This document shows, one piece after another, positions 1 to 7,902 of a DNA stretch of 37,403 nt (position 1 is its first letter; each line of letters begins with the position of its first letter). A program made the translations under genes and the position numbers. The notes beneath the pieces were generated by a model. The model searched no databases and was not told where the DNA came from. It saw nothing but the letters and a program-made list of their open reading frames with translations. The stretch is taken from contig PHEV01000058.1 in assembly GCA_002843035.1 (NCBI GenBank), positions 1 through 37,403 of the forward strand. Reading direction: 5' to 3'. Source of the stretch: Actinobacteria bacterium HGW-Actinobacteria-5. GTDB lineage: Bacteria; Actinomycetota; Actinomycetes; Propionibacteriales; Propionibacteriaceae.

Positions 1-1582
1 GGAGATGCTGGTGAGCATGTTCAGCGCGGGCATCTGGGGCTTCGTGCTGCTGCTGATCGGCTTCTACCCGATCGCGTGGCTGGTCAACGGGATCATGTCG
101 ATCCTGAGCGCGGGCGTGAACTTCCTGATCGCCAACAACCTGCTGCCGCTGACGAGCGTCATCATCGAGCCGGCCAAGGTGTTCTTCCTGAACAACGCCA
201 TCAACCACGGCGTGCTGACCCCGCTGGGCCTGCAGCAGGCGGCCGACACCGGCTCGTCGATCCTGTTCCTGCTCGAGGCCAACCCCGGCCCCGGCGTCGG
301 GCTCCTGCTGGCGTTCACCGTCTTCGGCGTCGGTGCAGCGCGTGCGTCCGCTCCGGGCGCGGCGTTCATCCAGTTCGTCGGTGGTATCCACGAGGTGTAC
401 TTCCCCTACGCGCTGATGAAGCCGATGCTGATCCTCGCCCTGATCGCCGGCGGCATGACCGGTGTCACCACGAACATGCTGCTCGGCGGCGCCCTGCGGG
501 CACCGGCGGCTCCGGGAAGCATCCTGGCCGTCGTCGCACAGATCGCGCCAGGGAAGTACGTGCCGGTGCTGCTGTCGGTCCTGCTCTCGGCCACGGTCAC
601 GTTCGTGATCGCCGCGATCATCCTGCGGGCATCCCGCGCCCGTGACCTCGCTGCCGAAGCGGCCGGGATGGACAAGTTCGAGGCCGCGATCGGCCAGACC
701 GAGGCCAACAAGGGCAAGGGCTCCGACGCGCTCGCCGGGCTCCGCACCGCGACGCTCACGGCTCCGGCCGGTACCGTCAAGACGATCGTGTTCGCCTGCG
801 ACGCCGGCATGGGTTCCTCCGCGATGGGTGCCTCGGTGCTGCGCAAGAAGATCCAGGCGGCCGGGTTCTCCGACGTCAAGGTCGTGAACAAGGCCATCGC
901 GGGCCTCGACGACACCTACGAGATCGTCGTGTCCCACCAGGACCTGATGGACCGGGCCGCCCAGCGGACCCCGTCCGCGGTGCACGTCTCCGTCGACAAC
1001 TTCATGGCTTCGCCGCGCTACGACGAGGTCGTCGAGATGGTGAAGGAGGCGAACGGCGGCCCAAAAGCTGAGGCGCCCGAACCGGTAGTGGCTCCGGCCG
1101 CGCCGGCGAGGGCAGTGGTCGAGGCTCCGGCCGCGGCCCCCGCAGCGTCCGAGGGAGTGCTCAAGCTCTCCTCGATCGTGCTCAAGGGCAGCGCGTCCGA
1201 CCAGTCTTCCGCGATCGACGAGGCGGGCAGGCTGCTCGTGGACGCCGGAGCGGTCGACGCCGGTTACGTCGGCTCGATGCACGACCGGGAGAAGTCGGTG
1301 TCCACCTACATGGGCAACTTCCTGGCCATCCCCCACGGCACGAACGAGGCCAAGGGGCTGATCAGGGAGTCCGCCATCTCGGTGGTGCGCTACCCGGACG
1401 GCATCGACTGGAACGGCAACCCGGTGAAGTTCGTGATCGGCATCGCCGGCGCGAACGACGAGCACCTCGAACTGCTGAGCAAGATCGCCGAGGTGTTCCT
1501 CGACTCCGACGCGGTGGCTAGTCTCGAGAAGGCCAGCTCCGCCCAGGAGATCGCCGACACGTTCAAGAAGGTGAATGGGTAG
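1..1582 (+). CDS. mtlA: PTS mannitol transporter subunit IICBA (5' partial)
   Basis: This is the mannitol permease of the phosphotransferase system, which imports mannitol and phosphorylates it to mannitol-1-phosphate. The reading frame is open through the left edge (a GAG codon precedes the first visible ATG at 5), so roughly the first 120 residues, several membrane helices of IIC, are missing. Counting from that ATG: the IIC domain runs to about residue 210 and carries the substrate-site GIHE motif with Glu130. The IIB domain has the phosphocysteine loop CDAGMGSSAMGA with Cys265. A Pro/Ala linker at about 347-382 leads into IIA with the phospho-His in IPHGTNEAK (His444). The three-domain order equals that of E. 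coli MtlA. mtlD follows directly with no gap. Family assignment is firm; only the 5' end is unknown. Confidence 0.97.
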   Translation, partial: EMLVSMFSAGIWGFVLLLIGFYPIAWLVNGIMSILSAGVNFLIANNLLPLTSVIIEPAKVFFLNNAINHGVLTPLGLQQAADTGSSILFLLEANPGPGVGLLLAFTVFGVGAARASAPGAAFIQFVGGIHEVYFPYALMKPMLILALIAGGMTGVTTNMLLGGALRAPAAPGSILAVVAQIAPGKYVPVLLSVLLSATVTFVIAAIILRASRARDLAAEAAGMDKFEAAIGQTEANKGKGSDALAGLRTATLTAPAGTVKTIVFACDAGMGSSAMGASVLRKKIQAAGFSDVKVVNKAIAGLDDTYEIVVSHQDLMDRAAQRTPSAVHVSVDNFMASPRYDEVVEMVKEANGGPKAEAPEPVVAPAAPARAVVEAPAAAPAASEGVLKLSSIVLKGSASDQSSAIDEAGRLLVDAGAVDAGYVGSMHDREKSVSTYMGNFLAIPHGTNEAKGLIRESAISVVRYPDGIDWNGNPVKFVIGIAGANDEHLELLSKIAEVFLDSDAVASLEKASSAQEIADTFKKVNG

Positions 1583-2722
1583 ATGAAAGCAGTGCACTTC
1601 GGAGCAGGGAACATCGGTCGCGGGTTTGTCGGCCTGCTGCTGCACAACGCCGGTTACGACCTGGTGTTCGCGGACGTCGTCGAGTCGCTGATCCAGCGGC
1701 TGAAGGACGCGGACAGCTACGTCGTGCACGAAGTCGGGGAGAACCCGCGGACCCAGGAGGTCCGCGGGTTCTCCGCCCTCAACTCCGCGACCGAGCCGGA
1801 AGAGCTCGTCGCAGCCATTGCGTCCGCCGACATCGTCACCACGGCGGTCGGCGCGCACATCCTGAAGTTCGTCGCACCGGCGATCGCTGCCGGCATCGCA
1901 GCGCGTCCCGCTGGAGCACCGAAGGTGGCCGTGATGGCGTGCGAGAACGCCATCAACGGCACCGACATCCTCGCCGGCGAGGTGCTCAAGGCCTACACCG
2001 GTGACGACCTCGACGCGAAGGCTGTCTTCGCCAACACCGCGGTCGACCGGATCGTGCCCAACCAGGACCCCGGCGCCGGACTCGACGTCACCGTAGAGAC
2101 CTTCTACGAGTGGGTGATCGAGACCGGGCCGTTCAAGGGTGCCCACCCAGACATCCCCGGCGTGACCTGGGTGCCCGACCTGGAGCCCTACATCGAGCGC
2201 AAGCTGTTCACGGTGAACACCGGGCACGCGACCAGCGCGTGGTTCGGCTACGCCGCGGGCATCGAGAAGATCTCCGATGCCCTCGCCGACCCCGGCGTGG
2301 GCGCGAGGGTGCGGGCCGTGCTGGTCGAGACGGCCTCGCTGATCGTGGCCAAGCACGGCGTCGACGCCGCCACCCAGGCCGCCTACGTGGAGAAGATCCT
2401 CAAGCGCTTCGCCAACCCCTACCTGCCCGACACCACCCTGCGCGTGGGTAGGGCGCCGCTGCGCAAGCTCAGCCGCAACGACCGGTTCGTCAGCCCCGCG
2501 GCGCAGCTTGCCGAGCGCGGGATGGGCAGGGACGCGCTGCTGGAGGCCATCGGCGCCGGGCTGCGGTTCGACGCCCCGGACGACCCGGAAGCCGTCGAAC
2601 TGCAGTCGCTGCTGGCCACCGCGTCCGCGGCGGAGGTGGTCGACACCGTGACCGGGCTGCCCGCAGACCACCCGCTCTACGCGGACGTGCTGGCGGTCGT
2701 CCAGGACCGCCAGGCCCGCTGA
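1583..2722 (+). CDS. mtlD: mannitol-1-phosphate 5-dehydrogenase
   Basis: This cytosolic NAD-dependent enzyme oxidises mannitol-1-phosphate to fructose-6-phosphate, the step after MtlA. At 379 aa it is close to the E. coli enzyme (382 aa). The N-terminal Rossmann motif GAGNIGRG is at residues 7-14. The family signature ERKLFTVNTGHA lies in the middle of the protein and carries the conserved Lys and His region of the polyol dehydrogenases. The ATG starts immediately after the mtlA TAG stop, so the two are cotranscribed and probably translationally coupled. No mannitol regulator gene is visible here; it may lie upstream of the window. Confidence 0.97.
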   Translation: MKAVHFGAGNIGRGFVGLLLHNAGYDLVFADVVESLIQRLKDADSYVVHEVGENPRTQEVRGFSALNSATEPEELVAAIASADIVTTAVGAHILKFVAPAIAAGIAARPAGAPKVAVMACENAINGTDILAGEVLKAYTGDDLDAKAVFANTAVDRIVPNQDPGAGLDVTVETFYEWVIETGPFKGAHPDIPGVTWVPDLEPYIERKLFTVNTGHATSAWFGYAAGIEKISDALADPGVGARVRAVLVETASLIVAKHGVDAATQAAYVEKILKRFANPYLPDTTLRVGRAPLRKLSRNDRFVSPAAQLAERGMGRDALLEAIGAGLRFDAPDDPEAVELQSLLATASAAEVVDTVTGLPADHPLYADVLAVVQDRQAR

Positions 2723-2759
2723 CCACGGACGCCAGGGCTGGCCCTCGGCGTTGCTGAGG

Positions 2760-2765
2760 TACGAT
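2760..2765 (+). promoter_or_regulatory. leaderless -10 TACGAT for the GNAT-TsaE gene
   Basis: TACGAT is followed by exactly six bases and then GTG at 2772, so the transcript should begin at or next to the start codon. No clear -35 is seen. This supports GTG 2772 over the TTG at 2751. Confidence 0.7.
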
Positions 2766-2771
2766 CGCCCG

Positions 2772-3728
2772 GTGCCGCAGACCCTGCTCGCCGAGACCGC
2801 CCTTGCCGATGGACGCACCCTGAGCATCGTCGAGCCGGCGCCAGCGGACGCCGCCGCGATCTGCGAGGTGATCAGGGAGGCGTTCGGCAACCGTCCGGTC
2901 GTCGACCCGCCGCCGCCGGCACTGGCCGAGACGCCGGACACGGTGGCCGCAGCGCTGGCTGGAGGCTTCGGCGTGCTGGCACTTGTGGACGGCAGGCCGG
3001 CGGGCATCGTGATCGTGAGCGTGGACGGCCCGATGGCCGGCATCCACCGGGTGTCGGTGCGCCCCGGCTACCAGCGGCAGGGCATCGCGTCCGCCATGGT
3101 GGAGGTTGCGATCGAGCTGCTCACCGCGCGCGCCGCGTCCACGGTCGAGCTGATCGCGCGCGAGGAGTTCCCGCAGGTGGTCGCGTGGTGGCGCCGGCAC
3201 GGCTTCGTCGAGGTCGGCCGGCGGGGCACCAGCCTCACCCTCGCCCGCCAGCTCCCGGTGCGCCTCGAGGCGCCGACCGCCGAGGACACCCAGGACATCG
3301 GACGCCGGCTGGCGGGCGTGGTGCGCGCCGGGGATGTGATCATCGCCTCCGGCGACCTCGGGGCCGGCAAGACCACGCTCGCCCAGGGGCTCGGCGCGGG
3401 ACTGGGCGTGGCCGGGGCGATCATCTCGCCCACCTTCGTGCTGTCCCGGGTGCACCCGTCCACGGTCGGCGGCCCCGCGCTGGTGCACGTGGATGCCTAC
3501 CGGCTCGGCTCGTTCGCCGAGCTGGAGGACCTCGATCTGGAGGTGTCACTGGACGACTCCGTGACCCTCGTCGAATGGGGCGCCGGGATCGCCGAGGGTC
3601 TCGCAGAGGACTACCTCGAGATCGACATCCGGCGCTCCGTCGACCCCGACGACGAGACCCGCTGGATCTTCCTGACCCCGATCGGCGGCCGCTGGACGGC
3701 GGCCCGCCCGGAACTGGAGGCACTGTGA
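2772..3728 (+). CDS. tsaE: fused GNAT acetyltransferase and tRNA t6A ATPase TsaE
   Basis: A 318-aa two-domain protein. Residues about 1-160 form a GNAT acetyltransferase fold, with the acetyl-CoA loop RPGYQRQGIA and the late motif WWRRHGFVEVG. Residues about 165-318 form TsaE, the P-loop ATPase that drives cycling of the TsaB-TsaD complex in N6-threonylcarbamoyladenosine synthesis. Its Walker A is GDLGAGKTT with Lys200, followed by the SPTF and HVDAYRL motifs typical of TsaE. Stand-alone TsaE is only about 150 aa, so the acetyltransferase half is an addition; its substrate cannot be read from the sequence. Start chosen at GTG 2772 because of the leaderless -10; TTG 2751 is the alternative. 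The stop overlaps the tsaB start. Confidence 0.93.
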   Translation: MPQTLLAETALADGRTLSIVEPAPADAAAICEVIREAFGNRPVVDPPPPALAETPDTVAAALAGGFGVLALVDGRPAGIVIVSVDGPMAGIHRVSVRPGYQRQGIASAMVEVAIELLTARAASTVELIAREEFPQVVAWWRRHGFVEVGRRGTSLTLARQLPVRLEAPTAEDTQDIGRRLAGVVRAGDVIIASGDLGAGKTTLAQGLGAGLGVAGAIISPTFVLSRVHPSTVGGPALVHVDAYRLGSFAELEDLDLEVSLDDSVTLVEWGAGIAEGLAEDYLEIDIRRSVDPDDETRWIFLTPIGGRWTAARPELEAL

Positions 3729-4384
3729 GCCTTGTGCTCGGGATCGACACCGCCACCGATGTGCGGGCCGGCCTGGCCCGCGACGGCGTCGTGGTCGCGT
3801 CGGGTGAGATCGCCGACCGCCGCGCGCACGCGGAGCAGCTGCTTCCGCTGGTGCGTCGCGTGCTCGCCGAGGCGGGTGCGAAACCTGCGGAGTTGTCCGG
3901 CATGGCGGTGGGCGTCGGTCCGGGGCCCTTCACGGGCCTGCGGGTCGGCGTGGCCGCAGCGGTCACGATGGCAGAGGCACTCGGGATCCCCGTCCGTGGT
4001 GTGTGTAGCCTCGACGTGGTCGCCCTCGAGTGGGCCGGACGCCCGGACGCGCCGGGCGGGGAGTTCGCCGTCGTCTCCGACGCGCGGCGCAAGGAGGTCT
4101 ACTGGGCGCGATACGCCGCCGGCGGTGCCCGCATCGACGGCCCCTTCGTGACCGCACCCGACGCCGTCCCCGACCTGCCGCTGGCCGGCCCCGGTACCGA
4201 ACTGACCGGACGGGCCTGCTCCGGCCCGGCCGCGGTGGACGCAGGACTGCTCGCCGCCGCGGAGGACCGGCTGCCCGACGCGGGCCTCGTGCCGCTCTAC
4301 CTGCGCCGCCCGGACGCGGAGGTGCCCACCACTCGGAAGTCCACGCTGCTCCAGCCGCGAGTGGCCATGATGGGGAAGAAATGA
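3725..4384 (+). CDS. tsaB: tRNA threonylcarbamoyladenosine biosynthesis protein TsaB
   Basis: A 219-aa ASKHA-fold protein that pairs with TsaD to build the t6A37 modification of ANN-decoding tRNAs. The N-terminus reads VLGIDTATD, the phosphate-binding strand, and the central motif GVGPGPFTGLRVGVA is the hallmark of the family. The second ASKHA lobe is reduced, as expected for TsaB. The GTG start at 3725 overlaps the TGA of tsaE (GTGA), and the end overlaps rimI (ATGA), so the three are translationally coupled. Confidence 0.95.
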   Translation: MSLVLGIDTATDVRAGLARDGVVVASGEIADRRAHAEQLLPLVRRVLAEAGAKPAELSGMAVGVGPGPFTGLRVGVAAAVTMAEALGIPVRGVCSLDVVALEWAGRPDAPGGEFAVVSDARRKEVYWARYAAGGARIDGPFVTAPDAVPDLPLAGPGTELTGRACSGPAAVDAGLLAAAEDRLPDAGLVPLYLRRPDAEVPTTRKSTLLQPRVAMMGKK

Positions 4385-4848
4385 TCATCACTCACGCGCG
4401 CGGCACCGATCTGGCCGACATCCTCGAGCTCGAACGTTCCGGTTTCGAGGAGTCCGAGCAGTGGTCGCCGGCCGCCTGGGCCGAGGAACTCGAATCGCCA
4501 GACCGCTACGTGCTGGCCCGGCTCGACCGTGACGCCCGGATCATCGGCGTCGCCAGCTTCAGCCGCGTCGAGGAGATCGCCGACCTGCTCCGCGTGATCG
4601 TCCACCCGGACGCCCGCGGCCAGGGCGTCGGCGCGTCCCTGATCAGGGCCGGGCTCGACTGGGCGGCTGCGGTCGGTGCCCGGCGCATGCTGCTCGAGGT
4701 ACGTCCGGACAACGAGCCGGCGGTGACGTTGTACCGGCGGCTCGGCTTCGAGCCGGTGAGCACCCGGCGTAACTACTACGGACCCGACCGGCACGCGCTG
4801 GTGATGCTGCGCGGGCTCGGTGGTGACGGCGTGTGGGCGGTCGCATGA
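4381..4848 (+). CDS. rimI: GNAT N-acetyltransferase, RimI type
   Basis: A 155-aa GNAT protein placed between tsaB and tsaD, the usual position of RimI, which acetylates the N-terminal residue of ribosomal protein S18 in E. coli. The acetyl-CoA-binding loop [13 protein letters not shown] and the C-terminal [22 protein letters not shown] motif match RimI-type enzymes. The ATG overlaps the tsaB stop as ATGA. Substrate specificity in actinobacteria may be broader than S18, so the name is by position and motif. Confidence 0.92.
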   Translation: MIITHARGTDLADILELERSGFEESEQWSPAAWAEELESPDRYVLARLDRDARIIGVASFSRVEEIADLLRVIVHPDARGQGVGASLIRAGLDWAAAVGARRMLLEVRPDNEPAVTLYRRLGFEPVSTRRNYYGPDRHALVMLRGLGGDGVWAVA

Positions 4849-4851
4849 GCA

Positions 4852-4902
4852 CCCCACGGAGTTCCTCTCCTCTGCTGCGCTCCCCCGAACAACTCCGCGG
4901 GG
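4852..4902 (+). promoter_or_regulatory. inverted repeat overlapping the tsaD ribosome binding site
   Basis: The arms 4852-4863 and 4891-4902 are complementary at 11 of 12 positions (one A-C mismatch) around a 27-base pyrimidine-rich loop. The 3' arm contains the first four bases of GGGGAG (4899-4904), the tsaD Shine-Dalgarno sequence. Folding of the mRNA would mask it. A regulatory role is inference. Confidence 0.45.
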
Positions 4903-4909
4903 AGCCCAC

Positions 4910-5953
4910 ATGAGCGGCCCGCTGGTCCTCGGCATCGAGTCGTCCTGCGACGAGACCGGCATCGGCATCGTCCGAGGTCACGAGCTGATCGCCAACGAGG
5001 TCGCCTCGTCGGTGGAGGAGCATGTCCGCTTCGGCGGCGTGGTACCGGAGGTGGCCAGCCGCGCGCACCTGCAGGCACTCGTCCCGACGCTGCGCAGGGC
5101 GTGCGAGAAGGCGGACGTCGACCTCTCCGAGGTGGACGCGATCGCGGTCACAGCCGGCCCGGGGCTGATGGGGGCCCTCGTGGTGGGCGTCGCCGCGGCG
5201 AAGGCGCTCGCCGTTGCCCTGGACAAGCCGCTCTACGGCCTGAACCACCTGGTTGGTCACGTGGCGGTGGACCTGCTCGACCACGGGCCGTTGCCACAGC
5301 CCTGTGCGGCGCTGCTGGTGTCCGGCGGGCACACGTCCCTGCTGGCGGTGAACGATATAACGCGAGACATTGTCGAACTTGGCGCCACCATCGACGACGC
5401 CGCGGGCGAGGCTTACGACAAGGTTGCCCGGCTGCTCGGCCTGCCCTACCCGGGTGGCCCGGTCATCGACCGGGCGGCCGCGGAGGGCGACCCCAACGCG
5501 ATTGCGTTCCCGCGCGGGCTGACCGCGTCGAAAGACCTTACCAGGCACCGGTTCGACTACTCGTTCTCCGGGTTGAAGACGGCGGTGTCGCGCTGGGTGG
5601 AGACCCGTCGTCGGGACGGGGGAGACGTTCCGGTGGCCGACGTCGCCGCGTCCTTCCAGGAGGCAGTCTGCGACGTGCTCACCGCGAAGGCGGTCGATGC
5701 GTGCGAGTACCTCGGCACCGACCACATCCTGCTCGGCGGGGGAGTGGCGGCCAACTCGCGGCTGCGGGCCCTGCTGGAGGAGCGCACGGCGGCCGCCGGC
5801 ATCACCCTGCGCCGGCCGCGTCCGGCCCTGTGCACCGACAACGGCGCGATGATCGCCGTGCTGGGCTCGGAGGTGGTCAGCGCGGGCCTGCCGCCGTCGT
5901 CGCTGGAGATCGGAGCCAACTCGGGGCTGCCGGTCAGCACCGTCCTGGTCTGA
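4910..5953 (+). CDS. tsaD: tRNA N6-threonylcarbamoyladenosine transferase TsaD
   Basis: TsaD (formerly Gcp) transfers the threonylcarbamoyl group to A37 of tRNA. The 347-aa product has the N-terminal motif [10 protein letters not shown], the metal-binding HxxxH pair in NHLVGHVAV (His113 and His117), SGGHTSLL, and the late motif CTDNGAMIA with the conserved Asp. ATG 4910 is chosen because GGGGAG (4899-4904) sits five bases before it; an in-frame upstream start at 4820 would add 30 non-conserved residues overlapping rimI. It is preceded by a 61-bp gap containing an inverted repeat, and its TGA overlaps the NUDIX ATG. Confidence 0.96.
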   Translation: MSGPLVLGIESSCDETGIGIVRGHELIANEVASSVEEHVRFGGVVPEVASRAHLQALVPTLRRACEKADVDLSEVDAIAVTAGPGLMGALVVGVAAAKALAVALDKPLYGLNHLVGHVAVDLLDHGPLPQPCAALLVSGGHTSLLAVNDITRDIVELGATIDDAAGEAYDKVARLLGLPYPGGPVIDRAAAEGDPNAIAFPRGLTASKDLTRHRFDYSFSGLKTAVSRWVETRRRDGGDVPVADVAASFQEAVCDVLTAKAVDACEYLGTDHILLGGGVAANSRLRALLEERTAAAGITLRRPRPALCTDNGAMIAVLGSEVVSAGLPPSSLEIGANSGLPVSTVLV

Positions 5954-6435
5954 TGCCGTACACCCCGATCATCGGTTGCCTCGGCTACGTGCTGAGCGCT
6001 GACGGGCGCCGAGTCCTGCTGGTGCACCGCAGCCGCGACGGCGATCAGCACGCCGGCAAGTGGAACGGCCTGGGCGGCAAGCTCGAACCCGACGAGGACG
6101 TCTACACCTGCCTGTGCCGCGAGCTCAGCGAAGAGGCTGGTCTCGTGGTCACCTCGGCCCGGCTGCGCGGCACCATCTCGTGGCCCGGCTTCGGTGTGGG
6201 CGGGGAGGACTGGTTCGGTTTCGTCTTCGTCGTGGACGGCTGGAGCGGCGACCCGCCGGAGCGCAACGAGGACGGCCCGCTGGTCTGGCACGACATCGAT
6301 GCCCTCGACGACCTGCCGATGTGGGAGGGCGACCGGTCCTGGCTGCCGCTGGTGTTCGGCGACGGTCCGGCCTTCCATGGCGTGATGCCCTACCTGGACG
6401 GGCGGCCCGCCGGCTGGAGCTTCACCGAGCCCTGA
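5953..6435 (+). CDS. NUDIX hydrolase, 8-oxo-dGTP diphosphatase-like
   Basis: A 160-aa NUDIX hydrolase. The NUDIX box begins at Gly42 (GKLEPDE) and continues through RELSEEAGL at residues 56-64, with all metal-binding acidic residues present. The upstream GKWNGLGGK and the aromatic-rich C-terminal half (WPGFGVGGEDWFGF) resemble MutT/MTH1-type enzymes that clean oxidised purine nucleotides, but substrate cannot be fixed from sequence. The ATG overlaps the tsaD stop, so it is the last gene of the t6A operon, ended by the palindrome that follows. Confidence 0.88.
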   Translation: MPYTPIIGCLGYVLSADGRRVLLVHRSRDGDQHAGKWNGLGGKLEPDEDVYTCLCRELSEEAGLVVTSARLRGTISWPGFGVGGEDWFGFVFVVDGWSGDPPERNEDGPLVWHDIDALDDLPMWEGDRSWLPLVFGDGPAFHGVMPYLDGRPAGWSFTEP

Positions 6436-6442
6436 GTCCGCC

Positions 6443-6492
6443 CGCAAAGTGGCCCGTTGCGGCCGACTACGGCCTCTTCGGGCCACTTTGCG
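6443..6492. repeat. 50-bp palindromic intergenic repeat, copy A (terminator-like)
   Basis: Arms 6443-6456 and 6479-6492 are perfect 14-bp complements. An inner hairpin GGCCG-ACTA-CGGCC (6461-6474) sits inside them, separated by a four-base mismatched bulge on each side. It begins eight bases after the NUDIX stop. Copy B at 33517-33562 shares the core and the ACTA loop. It may end transcription of the t6A operon, and it may be a dispersed REP-like element. Confidence 0.85.
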
Positions 6493-6590
6493 TAGTCGGG
6501 CGAGCGAAGGACGCCAGGACAGGGATTGGCCGCTACGTACGACTCTCCGTTGCGCGGGTTCGGTGATCGCCACCGGAACCACGGGCCGAC

Positions 6591-6596
6591 TAGCGT
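6591..6596 (+). promoter_or_regulatory. leaderless -10 TAGCGT for the Lgt-like gene
   Basis: TAGCGT lies exactly six bases before ATG 6603 and follows the palindrome. It makes the Lgt-like gene the first of its own operon and favours ATG 6603 over the GTG at 6597. Confidence 0.7.
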
Positions 6597-6602
6597 GTGC
6601 GC

Positions 6603-7385
6603 ATGATCGGGCTGCCGCTGGCGGGCAACGGCCTGGTGCACGGGTTCCTGATGGGGCTGGGCATCCTGGCCGGCCTCGGCGTGTTCGCCCTCGAGATTCG
6701 CCGCAAGGGATTGCGTGACGACCGGCTCTGGGTGGTCGCGGGCGTCAGCCTGGCTCTCGGCGCGGTTGCGTCCCGGGTGGGCACCTGGTGGCAGCAGCTC
6801 GACCCGACGCAGAACGAGCCGTTGCTGCAGTGGTGGAACGACGGCAACCGTAGCGTCCTCGCCGCCTTGGTCGGGGCGTGGATCGGGGTGCATGTGGGCA
6901 AGCTGATCACCGGCTACAAGGCCTCGACCGGTGACCTGTTCGCGCCCTCCGTGGCGATCGCGATGGCGATCGGTCGGATCGGCTGCCTGCTCACCGAGCT
7001 CCCCGGCCACCCGACCGGCGCGGGCTGGGGCATCGTGCTCACAGCCGAGCAGGCCGCCCTGGTCGGCGGGACGGCGGGAGTGCCGCTGCACCCGACCTTC
7101 GCCTACGAGATCGTCTTCCAGGCCGCCGCGTTCGCGTGGCTGTGGCGGCATCGCGACCGGCTGCCGAGGCCCGGCGACCTGTTCGTCAGCTACGTCGCCG
7201 CCTACGCCCTGTTCCGGTTCGCCGTCGAGTTCGTGCGGGCCAACGACCAGGTCTGGCTCGGACTGACCCGGCCCCAGTGGTTCCTGCTCTGCATGTCGCC
7301 GGTGCTCGGCTGGCGAGTGAGCCGCATCCGGCGTGCCCGCGCAGCCGGCCCGACCCCCGCCCTGATCGGAGGCCCGAATGACTGA
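6603..7385 (+). CDS. divergent prolipoprotein diacylglyceryl transferase (Lgt) family membrane protein
   Basis: A 260-aa polytopic membrane protein of the Lgt fold with about seven hydrophobic segments. Family marks are AIGRIGC (about residues 120-126, matching GRLGN of Lgt), PLHPTFAYEIVFQ (HPTQLYE block) and the late FRFAVEFVRANDQ segment. It departs from true Lgt: the HGG segment with the essential His of the E. coli enzyme is replaced by GNRSVLAALVGAWIG, and the conserved Asn after GRxG is Cys. It may therefore not lipidate prolipoproteins. It starts the cassette with two small membrane proteins and a radical SAM enzyme and overlaps the next gene by 8 bp. Family call is firm; function is open. 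Confidence 0.85.
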   Translation: MIGLPLAGNGLVHGFLMGLGILAGLGVFALEIRRKGLRDDRLWVVAGVSLALGAVASRVGTWWQQLDPTQNEPLLQWWNDGNRSVLAALVGAWIGVHVGKLITGYKASTGDLFAPSVAIAMAIGRIGCLLTELPGHPTGAGWGIVLTAEQAALVGGTAGVPLHPTFAYEIVFQAAAFAWLWRHRDRLPRPGDLFVSYVAAYALFRFAVEFVRANDQVWLGLTRPQWFLLCMSPVLGWRVSRIRRARAAGPTPALIGGPND

Positions 7386-7902
7386 CCAGCCACCCTCCGG
7401 GCGACCGGACTTCGATCCGCCGCGGGAGACGCCGGGTGAGCCGTCGGACGACCGGCCGCCCGCAGAGTCGGCAGGCTTCCCGCCGCCGCAGGAGCTTGGC
7501 CCGCAGGTGCCCCCGCCCCCACAGCCGGACGACCCGACCTCGTCCGCCCCCTACCCGGGGCCGGCTCGAGCGCAGCCGTACCCGCAGCCGGCCCCGCCGG
7601 TCTGGCGGCCGGCCGCCGCTCCTTCCGGCCGCCGAGGGTCCATCGCGCTCGGGGTGGTCATCTCGCTCGCGCTGCTGGGGGCCTCGACCTACGTGGCGCT
7701 CTCCGGATCGTCGAACCCGGACGCGGGTCTGGTGCTCTACGTCCCGATCGTCCTGCTGGTCGGTGGCATCGTGCTCGCCGCGATTCCCCGCACCACCCGT
7801 ACCGGCGCGGGCATCCTGATCGGTCTCGGTGCGGCGATCCTGATCGTCGGTGGGCTCTGTGTGGCGATACTGGCCCAGTTCAACAGCGTGTACGGACGAT
7901 GA
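7378..7902 (+). CDS. proline-rich three-helix membrane protein, function unknown
   Basis: A 174-aa protein I do not recognise. Residues 1 to about 80 are rich in Pro, Asp and Glu and look disordered and cytoplasmic. Three hydrophobic helices follow: about 87-108 (ALGVVISLALLGASTYVAL), 117-138 (GLVLYVPIVLLVGGIVLAAI) and 143-168 (GAGILIGLGAAILIVGGLCVA). The start ATG lies inside the end of the Lgt-like gene and is preceded by GGAGG (7368-7372). Its TGA overlaps the radical SAM ATG. Position suggests a partner or anchor for the neighbouring enzymes; that is inference. Confidence 0.75.
   Translation: MTDQPPSGRPDFDPPRETPGEPSDDRPPAESAGFPPPQELGPQVPPPPQPDDPTSSAPYPGPARAQPYPQPAPPVWRPAAAPSGRRGSIALGVVISLALLGASTYVALSGSSNPDAGLVLYVPIVLLVGGIVLAAIPRTTRTGAGILIGLGAAILIVGGLCVAILAQFNSVYGR

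Noticed and set aside
4820-4909. Upstream tsaD start
   Set aside because: It lies inside rimI, lacks a ribosome binding site and adds residues not found in TsaD.
6513-6560. Possible third, degenerate copy of the palindromic repeat
   Set aside because: Similarity is limited to short stretches and no pairing arms are kept.
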